A stretch of DNA of 64,000 bases from Rhodobacteraceae bacterium XHP0102 (GCA_025751475.1 JAOWLD010000001.1:124001-188000), one strand, 5' to 3'. Shown: positions 9,755 to 18,802, counted from the first letter of the stretch. Notes: generated by a model not told the origin, from the letters alone. Made by a program: numbers and translations.

Positions 9755-10863
9755 GCCAGAAAGTGGCCATTCGCGCAGATGCCGAACGGTTTTTTTCGGC
9801 TTTTCAAGCGGCGGGCGCGGTGGCCTTTGAGGCGGATCACCTCTTGCCTGCGGATACATTGCTGGACCTCTATGGCGAAGATATCCGCGCGCGGGCCTAT
9901 GTGACCCATGACCCCAATCGCGGCGAGATGATGCTGCGGCCCGATTTCACTGTGCCCGTTGTGCAGCGCCATATGTCGGACGGGGCGGAGCCTGCGCGCT
10001 ACTGTTACATGGGCGAGGTGTTCCGCAAACAGGAGGCCAGCCCTGCGCGTGCAAGCGAATATCTGCAAGTGGGATATGAGCTGTTTGATCGCGATGATCC
10101 CGCGCGTGCAGATGCCGAGGTTTTCATGGTTTTCGCACGCCTGCTTGCGCCCTATGGGCTGCGCGCGGTTACGGGGGATATTGGAATTATTCTTGCCGCA
10201 ATTGCTGCGCTGGATACGACCGCGCGGCGCAAGCGCGCGCTGCGGCGTCATGTGTGGCGGCCCCGCCGTTTTCGCCGATTGTTGGATCGGTTCGCAGGAC
10301 GTGTGGCGGCCCCAAGTTCCCGCGCGGAGTTGATTTCTGCAATGACGCAAAACGGTGCCGAAGCTTTGGTCGCGGCGGCTGACCCATGGGTGGGCTTGCG
10401 CGCCCGTGGCGATGTTCTACGCCGTATGCGGGCTTTGGCGGAGGATGATTCCGCCCCTGCCATTTCAATGGCGCAGGCGGAGGCTTTGGACAAGGTTCTG
10501 TCCTTGCGGGAAACGCTTCCCAATGCTGTGGCGCAGCTGCGTGATTTGGCGGTGGACCTGCCGTTGCTGGACCCTGCGATAGATCGTATGCTGCGCCGCA
10601 CTGAAGCGCTGTCCGCTGCGGGTATTGCTGTAGAGGATCTGTGGTTCGAGGCCTCCTATGGGCGCACGAATATGGAGTATTATGACGGCTTCGTCTTTGG
10701 ATTTTTCAACGAGGCCGACCCGCATATGCCGCCTGTGGCCACGGGTGGACGCTATGATGCGCTGACGAAAATCTTGGGCAATGGCCGTGAGATTGCTGCC
10801 GTGGGCGGGGTAATCCGGCCTGAGCTGCTCTACGGTTTGTCAAAAGAGGAGCGCGCAGGATGA
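9751..10863 (+). CDS. hisZ: ATP phosphoribosyltransferase regulatory subunit
   Basis: A 370-residue HisRS-like paralogue without anticodon domain. The class II fold survives in [39 protein letters not shown] and [15 protein letters not shown]. HisZ proteins do not charge tRNA. They bind the short form of HisG and provide its histidine feedback control, which matches the short hisG immediately downstream. It overlaps hisS at its start and hisG at its end by 4 bp each (ATGA), so stoichiometric, coupled synthesis of HisZ and HisG is likely. Confidence 0.96.
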   Translation: MSQKVAIRADAERFFSAFQAAGAVAFEADHLLPADTLLDLYGEDIRARAYVTHDPNRGEMMLRPDFTVPVVQRHMSDGAEPARYCYMGEVFRKQEASPARASEYLQVGYELFDRDDPARADAEVFMVFARLLAPYGLRAVTGDIGIILAAIAALDTTARRKRALRRHVWRPRRFRRLLDRFAGRVAAPSSRAELISAMTQNGAEALVAAADPWVGLRARGDVLRRMRALAEDDSAPAISMAQAEALDKVLSLRETLPNAVAQLRDLAVDLPLLDPAIDRMLRRTEALSAAGIAVEDLWFEASYGRTNMEYYDGFVFGFFNEADPHMPPVATGGRYDALTKILGNGREIAAVGGVIRPELLYGLSKEERAG

Positions 10864-11549
10864 GTTTGCGGATTGGCGTGCCCTCCAAAGGCCGCCTGAT
10901 GGAAAAAACATTTGAATGGTTCGCTGCGCGTGGGATCGAGATGCGCCGCGCGGGATCGGAGCGCGATTATGCTGCCGAGGTGCAGGGCGCAGATATGCAG
11001 TTGATGCTGCTGTCAGCAGGAGAAATCCCGCGTGAAATGGCGGCGGGTCGTATCCATTTGGGCGTGACGGGCACGGATCTTGTGCGCGAGAAAATCCCCG
11101 CTTGGGATCAAGCGGTCGAAGAATTGGCCGAGCTTGGATTTGGCTTTGCTGATTTGGTTTTGGCCGTGCCGCAGTGTTGGATTGATGTGGATTGCGTGGA
11201 TGATCTGGACGCGGTTGCGGCTGATTTCAGAGAGGCCCATGGGATGCGTCTGCGCATCGCCACGAAATATCACCGTCTTGTGCGGGACTATTTGCGGGCC
11301 GCAGGTGTTGCTGATTATCAATTGGTCGACAGCCAAGGTGCAACTGAGGGCACAGTGGCGCATGGCACGGCGGAATTGATCGCTGATATCACCTCAACAG
11401 GGGAAACCTTGCGGGCGAATAACCTCAAAATCCTATCGGATGGTCTGATTTTGCGCAGTCAGGCGGTGCTGTTTCGGGCGCGTGGTGCCGAGTGGACGGA
11501 TGGGGCCCGCGCAGCCCTTGATGGGCTGAAAGCCAAACTTGCGATCTAA
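10860..11549 (+). CDS. hisG: ATP phosphoribosyltransferase, short (HisZ-dependent) form
   Basis: A 229-residue enzyme for the first step of histidine synthesis (ATP + PRPP to phosphoribosyl-ATP). It begins [20 protein letters not shown] and has the PRPP-binding signature around GTAELIADITSTGETLRANNL (about residues 165-185). It lacks the C-terminal regulatory ACT-like domain of long HisG, as expected when HisZ is present. The stop codon overlaps the convergent DUF1489 stop (11546-11549), so hisS-hisZ-hisG and that gene share their ends. Confidence 0.97.
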   Translation: MSLRIGVPSKGRLMEKTFEWFAARGIEMRRAGSERDYAAEVQGADMQLMLLSAGEIPREMAAGRIHLGVTGTDLVREKIPAWDQAVEELAELGFGFADLVLAVPQCWIDVDCVDDLDAVAADFREAHGMRLRIATKYHRLVRDYLRAAGVADYQLVDSQGATEGTVAHGTAELIADITSTGETLRANNLKILSDGLILRSQAVLFRARGAEWTDGARAALDGLKAKLAI

Positions 11550-11977
11550 AGCACACCGATTTCGGCCAAAGCGGTTTGTAATTCACGCGGTAAGGTTTCT
11601 TCTTCCGCGCGATTGGCATTCAAGTCGCGGGGGCTGTCCTCGGGTTTGAGATAGCGCCAGCCTTGAAAGGGGCGTTTGGGGGTGGGGGTGACGCGGGTGA
11701 CATCCCTTTCCAAAACGATGCCGCAGCGTCTGATCCCATCGCCGCGATCAACCTCCTCTAAGGCCAATATCTTTTGGCGGCATAGGATTAAGCCCTTGAA
11801 CACCCAGTAAAGTGATCCGCCTGCTAGAATTTCTGCCTCACGCTTGGGCCACATCCGTGTCACATGGCGCGGCAGGCCCGATGGCCCCAAGGCGCGCGGG
11901 TTCTTTTGCCAGTCCAAAAGATCCTGCACCTCTTCGGCACCGACACATAATTTGACCAGATTTATGGTGCTGCTCAT
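11546..11977 (-). CDS. DUF1489 family protein
   Basis: A 143-residue protein opening MSSTINLVKLCVGAEEVQDLLDWQ, with the conserved block LPRHVTRMWPKREAEIL and GGSLYWVFKGLILCRQKIL, and later RPFQGWRYLKPEDSPRDL. This is the pattern of the DUF1489 family, found in alphaproteobacteria with no known function. No signal peptide, membrane helix or catalytic motif is evident; the mix of Arg/Trp/Lys and the length suggest a soluble cytosolic protein. The start is placed at the ATG at 11977, where family similarity begins and a GGGAAGAG site precedes. It is divergent from nrdJ and convergent with hisG. Confidence 0.8.
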   Translation of the reverse strand: MSSTINLVKLCVGAEEVQDLLDWQKNPRALGPSGLPRHVTRMWPKREAEILAGGSLYWVFKGLILCRQKILALEEVDRGDGIRRCGIVLERDVTRVTPTPKRPFQGWRYLKPEDSPRDLNANRAEEETLPRELQTALAEIGVL

Positions 11978-12032
11978 ATCTCTTCCCCAAAGTCCCTCAA
12001 GATATGGTATGCTATTTTCCGTAAGGTTCAAG

Positions 12033-12061
12033 TTGACCGCTTGGACCGAGGTCCCTAATTT
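12033..12061 (+). promoter_or_regulatory. Candidate sigma70-type promoter of nrdJ with palindromic spacer
   Basis: TTGACC (12033-12038), 17-bp spacer, TAATTT (12056-12061), ending 34 bp before the nrdJ ATG. The spacer holds a perfect inverted repeat GGACC-GA-GGTCC (12043-12054) that could be an operator. Seen directly; promoter activity is inferred. Confidence 0.5.
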
Positions 12062-12095
12062 GATCCTTCCCACCTGAAAAGTGAAAGTCTGACCA

Positions 12096-14375
12096 ATGTC
12101 TCGTTTTGCCGCCCCGATTGCTGAACAAATTTGGGATATGAAGTATCGGCTGAAACAGGCCGATGGCACACCTATTGATCGCACTGTGGAGGATACATGG
12201 CGGCGGATTGCGCGGGCTTTGGCCTCGGTGGAAAAAGACTCCGCCTATTGGGAAGAAAAATTTTACGAAGCCCTTGAGGATTTTAAATATCTACCCGCGG
12301 GCCGCATCACGGCAGGTGCGGGAACGGGGCGCAGCGTGACGCTGTTCAATTGCTTTGTCATGGGCACAATTCCCGACAGCATGAGCGGCATTTTTGATAT
12401 GCTTAAAGAGGCGGCTCTGACGATGCAGCAGGGTGGCGGGATCGGCTATGATTTCTCGACCATCCGCCCCAAAGGTGCGGATGTTAAGGGCGTGGCCGCG
12501 GATGCCTCTGGTCCGTTGAGTTTCATGGATGTTTGGGATTCCATGTGCCGCACCATCATGTCGGCGGGTTCGCGCCGTGGTGCGATGATGGCGACCATGC
12601 GCTGTGACCATCCCGATATCGAAGATTTTATCACCGCCAAATCTGATGCGGCGCGGTTGCGGATGTTCAACGTCTCTGTTCTCGTGACAGATGCCTTCAT
12701 GGAGGCCGTCAAGGCGGATGGTCCTTGGGAATTGGTTTTTGACAACAAAGTCTACCGCACTGTGCAGGCGCGTGACCTGTGGAACCAGATCATGCAATCG
12801 ACCTATGATTACGCCGAACCAGGTGTGATCTTTATCGATCGGATCAATCAGTCGAATAATTTGGCCTATTGCGAAACCATTGCCGCGACCAATCCTTGCG
12901 GCGAACAGCCCTTACCACCCTATGGGGCGTGTTTGCTTGGCTCTGTTAACCTTGCACGGCTTGTGCGCGCGCCTTTTGAGGCGGATGCAGCCCTTGATCT
13001 GGACGCGCTCAAGGATTTGGTGCGGGTCGCGGTGCGGATGATGGACAATGTGGTGGATGCCAGCCGCTTCCCCCTAGAGGCGCAGGCCCGCGAGGCGCAA
13101 GCGAAGCGGCGGATTGGGCTTGGCGTGACGGGTTTGGCCGATGCGTTGCTGATGTTGGGTTTGCGCTATGGGGCCGATGACGCGGTGGCGCAATCTGAAA
13201 TTTGGATGAAAGAAATTGCCCATGCGGCCTATTGGGCCTCGGTCGAATTGGCGCGGGAAAAAGGCGCATTTCCGTTGTTTGACGCTAAGGCGTTTTTAGC
13301 TTCGGGAAATATGGCGCAGATGGATCAAGATCTGCGCGATGCGATTGCCAAAGACGGTATCCGAAACGCGCTTTTGACCTCGATTGCCCCGACAGGCACG
13401 ATCAGCCTTTATGCGGGCAATGTCTCCTCAGGTATTGAGCCTGTTTTTGCCTACAGCTACACCCGCAAAGTGTTGCAGCGGGACGGGTCGCGCAGCGAGG
13501 AGGAGGTGACCGATTACGCGGTCAAACTGTGGCGCGAGAAAAGGGGTGATGCGGAATTGCCCGATTATTTCGTCAATGCGCAGACCCTCTCACCGATGGA
13601 TCATGTGCGGATGCAATCAGCTGCGCAAAAATGGGTCGACAGTTCGATTTCAAAAACCATCAACGTACCCGAGGATATCAGCTTTGAAGCGTTCAAGGAT
13701 GTCTATCTACAGGCCTATGAAACGGGCTGTAAGGGCTGCACCACTTATCGTCCGAATGATGTGACGGGCAGTGTTTTGAGTGTTTCTGAGGCAGAAGCAA
13801 AGCCAGATGGCGCAACCGCGCGCGAGGCTTCTACGGGGGAGGTGGTTTATATCTCAGAGCCGCTCGACAGACCGCAAACGCTTGAAGGCAACACCTACAA
13901 GCTGAAATGGCCCGACAGTTCGCACGCGATTTACATCACGATCAATGACATCGTGCTTAATGGCCATCGCCGTCCGTTCGAAGTGTTCATCAATTCTAAA
14001 AATATGGAACACTACGCTTGGACCGTTGCGCTGACGCGGATGATGTCGGCTGTGTTTCGCCGCGGTGGCGACATCAGTTTCGTGGTGGAGGAGCTGAAAG
14101 CGGTGTTTGACCCGCGCGGTGGCGCATGGATTGGCGGAAAATATGTGCCTTCCATCTTGGCGGCGATTGGCGGCGTGATCGAACGCCATTTGATCTCCAT
14201 CGGATTTATTGGCGGTGAGGGTTTGGGATTGAAAACTGACCCCACCGCTGAAATTTTCGACATGGGTGCGGCGCGTTCACATACGGCAAGCTGTGCATCT
14301 TGTGGCTCATCCCAGATGCGGATGAGCGAAGGATGCATGACCTGCAGCGATTGCGGCTATTCAAAATGTGGCTGA
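12096..14375 (+). CDS. nrdJ: Adenosylcobalamin-dependent ribonucleoside-diphosphate reductase (class II)
   Basis: A 759-residue enzyme reducing ribonucleotides to deoxyribonucleotides with a B12-derived radical, independent of oxygen. It shows the N-terminal LPAGRITAGAGTGRSVTLFNCFVMG block and substrate-loop TMQQGGGIGYDFSTIRP. The active-site NPCGEQPL motif (about 268-275) carries the thiyl-radical Cys and Glu. PTGTISLYAGNVSSGIEPVF binds the phosphate. A C-terminal Cys-rich tail has four CxxC-like pairs (CASC...CMTCSDCGYSKC) that bind metal and re-reduce the active site. No nrdAB or nrdR is next to it. It is a second cobalamin-dependent enzyme in this window besides Ecm. Confidence 0.97.
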   Translation: MSRFAAPIAEQIWDMKYRLKQADGTPIDRTVEDTWRRIARALASVEKDSAYWEEKFYEALEDFKYLPAGRITAGAGTGRSVTLFNCFVMGTIPDSMSGIFDMLKEAALTMQQGGGIGYDFSTIRPKGADVKGVAADASGPLSFMDVWDSMCRTIMSAGSRRGAMMATMRCDHPDIEDFITAKSDAARLRMFNVSVLVTDAFMEAVKADGPWELVFDNKVYRTVQARDLWNQIMQSTYDYAEPGVIFIDRINQSNNLAYCETIAATNPCGEQPLPPYGACLLGSVNLARLVRAPFEADAALDLDALKDLVRVAVRMMDNVVDASRFPLEAQAREAQAKRRIGLGVTGLADALLMLGLRYGADDAVAQSEIWMKEIAHAAYWASVELAREKGAFPLFDAKAFLASGNMAQMDQDLRDAIAKDGIRNALLTSIAPTGTISLYAGNVSSGIEPVFAYSYTRKVLQRDGSRSEEEVTDYAVKLWREKRGDAELPDYFVNAQTLSPMDHVRMQSAAQKWVDSSISKTINVPEDISFEAFKDVYLQAYETGCKGCTTYRPNDVTGSVLSVSEAEAKPDGATAREASTGEVVYISEPLDRPQTLEGNTYKLKWPDSSHAIYITINDIVLNGHRRPFEVFINSKNMEHYAWTVALTRMMSAVFRRGGDISFVVEELKAVFDPRGGAWIGGKYVPSILAAIGGVIERHLISIGFIGGEGLGLKTDPTAEIFDMGAARSHTASCASCGSSQMRMSEGCMTCSDCGYSKCG

Positions 14376-14521
14376 GTGCTGTGGACAAACCACCACAGTC
14401 ATAAACAAAATTTAGACACAATTTAAAAATATAAAATTTGCGAGCGCTGCAGCGGTAACCTGTGGCCAAGATTGATCCGCGCATGACATTCTTGCGCGTT
14501 GCTTGCAAAGGTTATGGTCTC

Positions 14522-15448
14522 ATGCGGCTTTTTTCGGGCGGCCTTCTCCTCGTGGTGGCGGTTTTGGTCGGGGGGGCGTTGCCCGTTACGGCGCAATCCT
14601 CTGATTTCACATATTTGGGCAATGGGCGTTTGCTCAACAATGATGTGATCGGTGATGGCAATGATCGTTGGCGCACAGGTTCTTATTCCGTCAGCCTCGT
14701 CTATGGTTCCGAATGGCAAGGGGATTTGAGCACCAGCCCGCGCGATGTGATCGAATTTCGCTTGCGCGGCGAAGTAATCTCGCCGGCCAATGTCACAAAC
14801 CCTGCGCTGAACGACCGCCTTTATGCGGGTGTTCTGGCCTTTGGGGTGCACAGCCATTTCACATGGCGTGGTGCCGATATCGTGGCGGGTGCGGATGTCT
14901 TGGGGTTTGGTCCGCAGACGGGTATCCGCGAATTGCAGCGCGATTTGCATGAGGCATTGAGCCAACCCGTTGTGAATTCTGCCGATCGCGAGTTGCAAAA
15001 CAAAACGTTGCTTGATGTGAACCTTGAGGCCAGCAACGAATATGCGATTGGCGCGCGGGCTTTTGTGCGGCCCTTCATTGGCCTCGCTTACGGCGCAGAG
15101 GATTTGGCGCGTCTTGGTTTTGATGTGACCTTGGGGCACTGGGGGCAGGGCGGCCTGCGTCTGCGTGATCCGATCACAGGGCAGCGGTTCAGTGGGATTG
15201 CATCCGATCAGGACAACGGCCTTTCCCTCGTCTTTGGGGCTGATTGGGCTTACGTGGATGCCTCGGAATATCTGCCCTCAGGACATGGTGCCGAGCTGCG
15301 TGAAGATCGTCACCGTGTCCGCGGCGGGGTCCATTTCGGTCAAAACGGATATACGGCCTTTTACGGGCTCACCTATCTGTCGCCTGAATTTGCGACCCAA
15401 CGCGAAGGGCAGATGGTTGGTTCCGTCAGCTTAGGCTGGAATTTCTAG
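14522..15448 (+). CDS. LpxR-like outer-membrane lipid A deacylase (DUF2219)
   Basis: About 308 residues: signal peptide (MRLFSGGLLLVVAVLVGGALPVTAQ, cleavage near 25), then a beta-barrel-like protein ending in an aromatic (GWNF), as outer-membrane barrels do. The DUF2219/LpxR pattern is present: NND..GDGNDRWRTGSY (about 39-55) near the N-terminus, and GPQTGIRELQRDLHEALS (about 130-147), where the His corresponds to the catalytic His of LpxR. LpxR removes the 3'-acyloxyacyl chain of lipid A. Upstream in-frame starts at 14462 (GTG) and 14483 exist, but the ATG at 14522 puts the signal peptide first. The 14399-14445 upstream stretch is very AT-rich. The exact lipid substrate is inferred. Confidence 0.78.
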   Translation: MRLFSGGLLLVVAVLVGGALPVTAQSSDFTYLGNGRLLNNDVIGDGNDRWRTGSYSVSLVYGSEWQGDLSTSPRDVIEFRLRGEVISPANVTNPALNDRLYAGVLAFGVHSHFTWRGADIVAGADVLGFGPQTGIRELQRDLHEALSQPVVNSADRELQNKTLLDVNLEASNEYAIGARAFVRPFIGLAYGAEDLARLGFDVTLGHWGQGGLRLRDPITGQRFSGIASDQDNGLSLVFGADWAYVDASEYLPSGHGAELREDRHRVRGGVHFGQNGYTAFYGLTYLSPEFATQREGQMVGSVSLGWNF

Positions 15449-15575
15449 CGCCAAGTTTGCGAAAATTCGCGCATTTGACTCAAAGGGGATTCACAGGGCG
15501 AATCACCCATGCTAGGCTTTTGCTCAAGCCGATAAAAAAACGGCACCTATTGGGGTAAGTGAAGGCAGGCATCGC

Positions 15576-16673
15576 ATGAGCATGGGGTTGCGCGGTGCGT
15601 TCATTATTGCTTGGGCGCAGACGCGGATCGAGGGAGACTCGGACTATAACAAAAAAGATCTGGCTGAAGGGATGAGTTGGAGCTGGCACGGTCGTGCCTT
15701 CCCGCTTGAAGGCAATGACGCCGCCCTTGTTCTGACATCCAGCCGAGATCTTCTTCAGCTTCGTGCGAAAGCGGCGCGGGTCGTGCATAAATTCATGCAT
15801 CGGCCCGCGCCTCTGCATTCTCAAGACTTGGATGCACATGATCCTTTATACCGAGGCGGCTTGATCGTTTCTGATGGCGTGCGCTTTTATACGGCCATTC
15901 CGCTCACCTTGGAGAACAGCCGCGAGACCGTGTTGCTGTTTCCCGATGGGATGCCCCCTGCGCGCCAGCATTTGACGATTATTGCGGTTGGGTCGGCCTT
16001 CCATGCGCCGCGCCAACAGAGCGCCCCGATGGTGTGTTTTGTCAAAGGCACGCGCTTGGCTGGGATCAAAGGCGAGGTTGCGGTTGAGGATATTGCGGTT
16101 GGTGATCACCTGATCACCCGTGACAATGGACTTAAGGAGGTGCTGTGGATCGGGCAGCGTCATTTATCAGGCGCGCAGCTTTTTGCGATGCCGCATCTGC
16201 GCCCCATTCGCTTGCCGCAGGGCATATTTGGCGCGGGCCGCCCTGAACCTGATCTGTTGGTGTCCCCAGATCACCGCGTTTTGATCAAATCCCCCGAGGC
16301 GCGCGCGCTTTGGGGGGAGAATGAGGTGATGGTGCGCGCACAGGATTTATTGGCCGACATGGGTGCGCGTGTCGATCATCGGAGCGGATCGGTCACTTAT
16401 TTCCATATTATGCTGGAGGGGCATCAGGTGTTGATTGCCAACGGCATGAGCGTGGATAGTTTCCACCCCGCTTCGGTTGCGCTGTCAGAAGATGATCCTG
16501 ATCCAGAGGCGCACGCCTGTCTGGAAGACCTCTATGATCGGCACCCAGATTTTTTGACCCATCCTGATCTTTTTGGCCCATTTGCGCGGCGGATGCTTGG
16601 TGCAGCTGAGGCCGCAATTTTGGCTGCGCATCTGGGGCAGGGCCATGGGATTTACGGCCTAAGCTCGGCTTGA
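15576..16673 (+). CDS. Hint_2-domain (Hedgehog/intein-like) protein
   Basis: A 365-residue protein. The C-terminal two thirds form a Hint module: Cys154 begins the domain in APMVCFVKGTRLAGIKGEVAVEDIAVGDHLITRDNG, followed by EVLWIGQRHL and the conserved LLVSPDHRVLI (about 230) and VTYFHIMLEGHQVLIANGMSVDSFHP. Such proteins are abundant in Rhodobacteraceae; whether the Hint domain still performs self-cleavage is unknown. The N-terminal ~150 residues (MSMGLRGAFIIAWAQTRIEG, LSWSWHG-like) are a conserved companion of unknown function; no signal peptide is visible. Start at 15576 or the ATG two codons later. Monocistronic. Confidence 0.82.
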   Translation: MSMGLRGAFIIAWAQTRIEGDSDYNKKDLAEGMSWSWHGRAFPLEGNDAALVLTSSRDLLQLRAKAARVVHKFMHRPAPLHSQDLDAHDPLYRGGLIVSDGVRFYTAIPLTLENSRETVLLFPDGMPPARQHLTIIAVGSAFHAPRQQSAPMVCFVKGTRLAGIKGEVAVEDIAVGDHLITRDNGLKEVLWIGQRHLSGAQLFAMPHLRPIRLPQGIFGAGRPEPDLLVSPDHRVLIKSPEARALWGENEVMVRAQDLLADMGARVDHRSGSVTYFHIMLEGHQVLIANGMSVDSFHPASVALSEDDPDPEAHACLEDLYDRHPDFLTHPDLFGPFARRMLGAAEAAILAAHLGQGHGIYGLSSA

Positions 16674-16688
16674 TTTCCCCACACGTGC

Positions 16689-16717
16689 TTGACAGCGCGA
16701 GGAATCCCCTATAGCTC
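16689..16717 (+). promoter_or_regulatory. Sigma70-type promoter of rpsD
   Basis: Consensus -35 TTGACA (16689-16694), exact 17-bp spacer, -10 TAGCTC (16712-16717). Position and strength fit a highly expressed ribosomal protein gene with a leader of about 145 nt. Confidence 0.65.
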
Positions 16718-16868
16718 GCCCGTCATTGAGGCACCGCTTGCGGTGCTTCTTTTCATTGGTGTTGGTGGCCCCCGCAAGGGAATGCCTGTCGGCCAAAGCG
16801 CAAGCTGCGGCAAAGGACAACGCCCTTCATAGCCCCGATCAGGGGCGTTTTAGCGAAGGAGATCAGCC
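16718..16868 (+). promoter_or_regulatory. Structured 5' leader of rpsD
   Basis: About 150 nt between the predicted start of transcription and the GTG start. A GC-rich hairpin GCACCG-cttg-CGGTGC (16731-16746) is followed by TTCTTTT, so it looks like an early intrinsic terminator. A second hairpin GCCCC-gatca-GGGGC (16832-16846) is followed by GTTTT and lies directly before the GAAGGAG ribosome site. Leader-mediated control of rpsD (for example S4 autoregulation) is inferred, not shown. Confidence 0.45.
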
Positions 16869-17489
16869 GTGACCAAACGCACGTCTGCCAAGTATAAAAT
16901 TGACCGCCGTATGGGCGAAAACATTTGGGGCCGCCCCAAATCCCCCGTCAACCGCCGCGAATATGGCCCAGGCCAGCACGGTCAGCGCCGCAAAGCGAAA
17001 CTGTCTGACTTTGGCACGCAGTTGCGCGCGAAGCAGAAGCTGAAGGGCTACTACGGCGATCTGACCGAAAAGCAATTCCGCCGCATCTATGCAGAAGCCG
17101 AGCGTGTAAAGGGCGATACAGGTGAAAACCTCATCGGCCTGTTGGAGCGCCGCTTGGACGCCGTAGTTTATCGCGCGAAATTCGTGCCAACCGTTTTTGC
17201 GGCCCGTCAGTTCGTGAACCACGGCCATGTTTTGGTGAATGGCAAGCGCGTCAATATCCCCTCCTATCGCGTGAAAGAGGGGGATGTGGTCGAAGTGCGT
17301 CAGAAGTCCAAGCAATTGGCAGTCGTTCTTGAGGCCGTGCAATTGGCCGAGCGCGATGTGCCTGATTATGTCGAGGCGGATCATTCCAAGATGACGGCAA
17401 CGTTCGTGCGCACCCCTTCCTTGGGTGATGTGCCTTACCCCGTGATCATGGAACCAAACTTGGTCGTTGAATTCTACGCGAAGAACTAA
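16869..17489 (+). CDS. rpsD: 30S ribosomal protein S4
   Basis: A 206-residue primary 16S rRNA-binding protein of the small subunit. It shows the N-terminal S4 block ([10 protein letters not shown]-type, here [20 protein letters not shown]), GPGQHGQRR, and the S4 RNA-binding domain [12 protein letters not shown]...[32 protein letters not shown] (about 97-145). The start is a GTG with a strong GAAGGAG site 6 bp upstream; no ATG is nearby. It stands alone rather than in the alpha operon, as is common in alphaproteobacteria. Confidence 0.98.
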   Translation: MTKRTSAKYKIDRRMGENIWGRPKSPVNRREYGPGQHGQRRKAKLSDFGTQLRAKQKLKGYYGDLTEKQFRRIYAEAERVKGDTGENLIGLLERRLDAVVYRAKFVPTVFAARQFVNHGHVLVNGKRVNIPSYRVKEGDVVEVRQKSKQLAVVLEAVQLAERDVPDYVEADHSKMTATFVRTPSLGDVPYPVIMEPNLVVEFYAKN

Positions 17490-17515
17490 TCTTCGCCGAT
17501 CCGACCCAAGATCTC

Positions 17516-17546
17516 AAAAGCGCGCCGAAACAGGCGCGCTTTTTTG
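17516..17546 (+). terminator. Intrinsic terminator of rpsD
   Basis: Perfect 11-bp stem AAAAGCGCGCC/GGCGCGCTTTT (17516-17526 and 17533-17543) with a 6-nt loop and T-run. Confidence 0.9.
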
Positions 17547-17601
17547 TGGCTGTTCCTTTGGTCGCTGCGCGTTATGGTGACGCAAAGCGAGGGAGGCGCG
17601 C

Positions 17602-18588
17602 ATGGCCACGCGAAAAAGCCCGATCATTTTGGATGAGGTGACGCAGCCCGAAGGGGCAATATCTCCGGTGGATGCGCCTGCGGTTCTTGATGAGACTGAG
17701 CGTGATCCCATACCCCACTTGGCGCGTCCCTCCCGCCCTGTGGCGATGCGGCTGTTTCTTTGGGCCAGTGGCGTTTTGTTGGGCGCGATATTGATCAATG
17801 CCGTGTGGGGTTTTGTGCTCGACATGATGGCGCGTGGCACGGTTTTGGGGCAGGTGGCGATTGGTTTGGTGGCACTGTTCCTTGCCGCCGCTTGCTTTTT
17901 TATCCTCTCCGAATGGCACGCCTATCGGCGCATTTCCCATCTCAGCGATTTGCAGGATAAAGCGAAGGTGATCTTGAAAGACAAAAACCTCGCGGGGGTC
18001 ACGGCGCTGCGCCGTGATCTGAAGGTGCTCTATCGCGGGCGCGCGCATTTGACCGCAGCAGATGCGGCCTTGGTGGGGTTTGACGAGATGTTTGATGCGG
18101 AGTTGCGCTTTAACGCATTAGAAGCCGCTTATCTGACCCCCTTGGACCATATCGCGCGGGCTGAGATCGCCCAAGCCGCACGCCGCGCGGCCAGCTTGAC
18201 CGCCCTCTTGCCACTTGGCGTTCTGGATATGATCCTTGCGCTTTGGATCAATCTGCGGATGATCCGCCGCTTAGCGGAAATCTATGGTGGACGCACAGGC
18301 AGCTTTGGCGCTTGGCGACTGTTGCGTGCCGTGATTGCGCAGCTCTTGGCGACAGGCGCGCTGGTGTTGGGCGATGATCTGATCAGCTCCACTTTGGGTG
18401 GTTCCTTGGCGGCGAAACTCTCACGCCGCTTTGGCGAAGGGGTGTTCAACGGGGCGATGACCGCTCGGCTTGGGTTGATCGCGATGGAGCTGTGCCGCCC
18501 CTTACCCTTTGTGGCCGCCCCGCGTCCCAGTTTGCGCAGCGTTTTGTCGGATGCATTTTCGGGGCTTTTCAAAGGCGCAAACCCCTAA
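17602..18588 (+). CDS. TIGR01620 / YcjF-type inner membrane protein (DUF697)
   Basis: A 328-residue membrane protein. A soluble N-terminal tail (about 1-45, acidic, Pro-rich) precedes two adjacent transmembrane helices (about 48-72 and 80-103: LFLWASGVLLGAILINAVWGFVL, VAIGLVALFLAAACFFIL). The cytosolic region EWHAYRRISHLSDLQDKA follows, then a C-terminal hydrophobic part (LTALLPLGVLDMILALWINLRMIRRLAEIYGG) typical of DUF697. E. coli YcjF and its relatives usually sit directly downstream of the P-loop protein YcjX; here the upstream gene is rpsD and no ycjX is in the window. Function unknown. Confidence 0.82.
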   Translation: MATRKSPIILDEVTQPEGAISPVDAPAVLDETERDPIPHLARPSRPVAMRLFLWASGVLLGAILINAVWGFVLDMMARGTVLGQVAIGLVALFLAAACFFILSEWHAYRRISHLSDLQDKAKVILKDKNLAGVTALRRDLKVLYRGRAHLTAADAALVGFDEMFDAELRFNALEAAYLTPLDHIARAEIAQAARRAASLTALLPLGVLDMILALWINLRMIRRLAEIYGGRTGSFGAWRLLRAVIAQLLATGALVLGDDLISSTLGGSLAAKLSRRFGEGVFNGAMTARLGLIAMELCRPLPFVAAPRPSLRSVLSDAFSGLFKGANP

Positions 18589-18802
18589 ATGCCGAAAAGC
18601 GCTTCTTTACCCCATGCGTTTGCGGGGATATACGGCATCTCATGAGACGGATGAACACGCAGATTGCGATACGAATTATCTGCCCGGCGCTCTGATCAGC
18701 AGGGCCGCCGGGATCAAGGTGTTGAGCTATCGCGCCGCTCTTTCCCCCCTCTCTTTGGTCATGGCTTGCCATGCCGCATCCAGCCGATAGGATTTTCTTT
18801 CC

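Noticed and set aside
16101-16118. Two TGATCA palindromes close together (GGTGATCACCTGATCACC)
   Set aside because: Inside the Hint gene, centres only 9 bp apart, explained by the codons for GDHLIT; unlike the 21-bp promoter pairs.
18589-18802. Possible small gene or riboswitch before ileS
   Set aside because: Several short frames and weak hairpins exist, but none has a ribosome site, family resemblance or riboswitch core; T-box elements are not expected in alphaproteobacteria.
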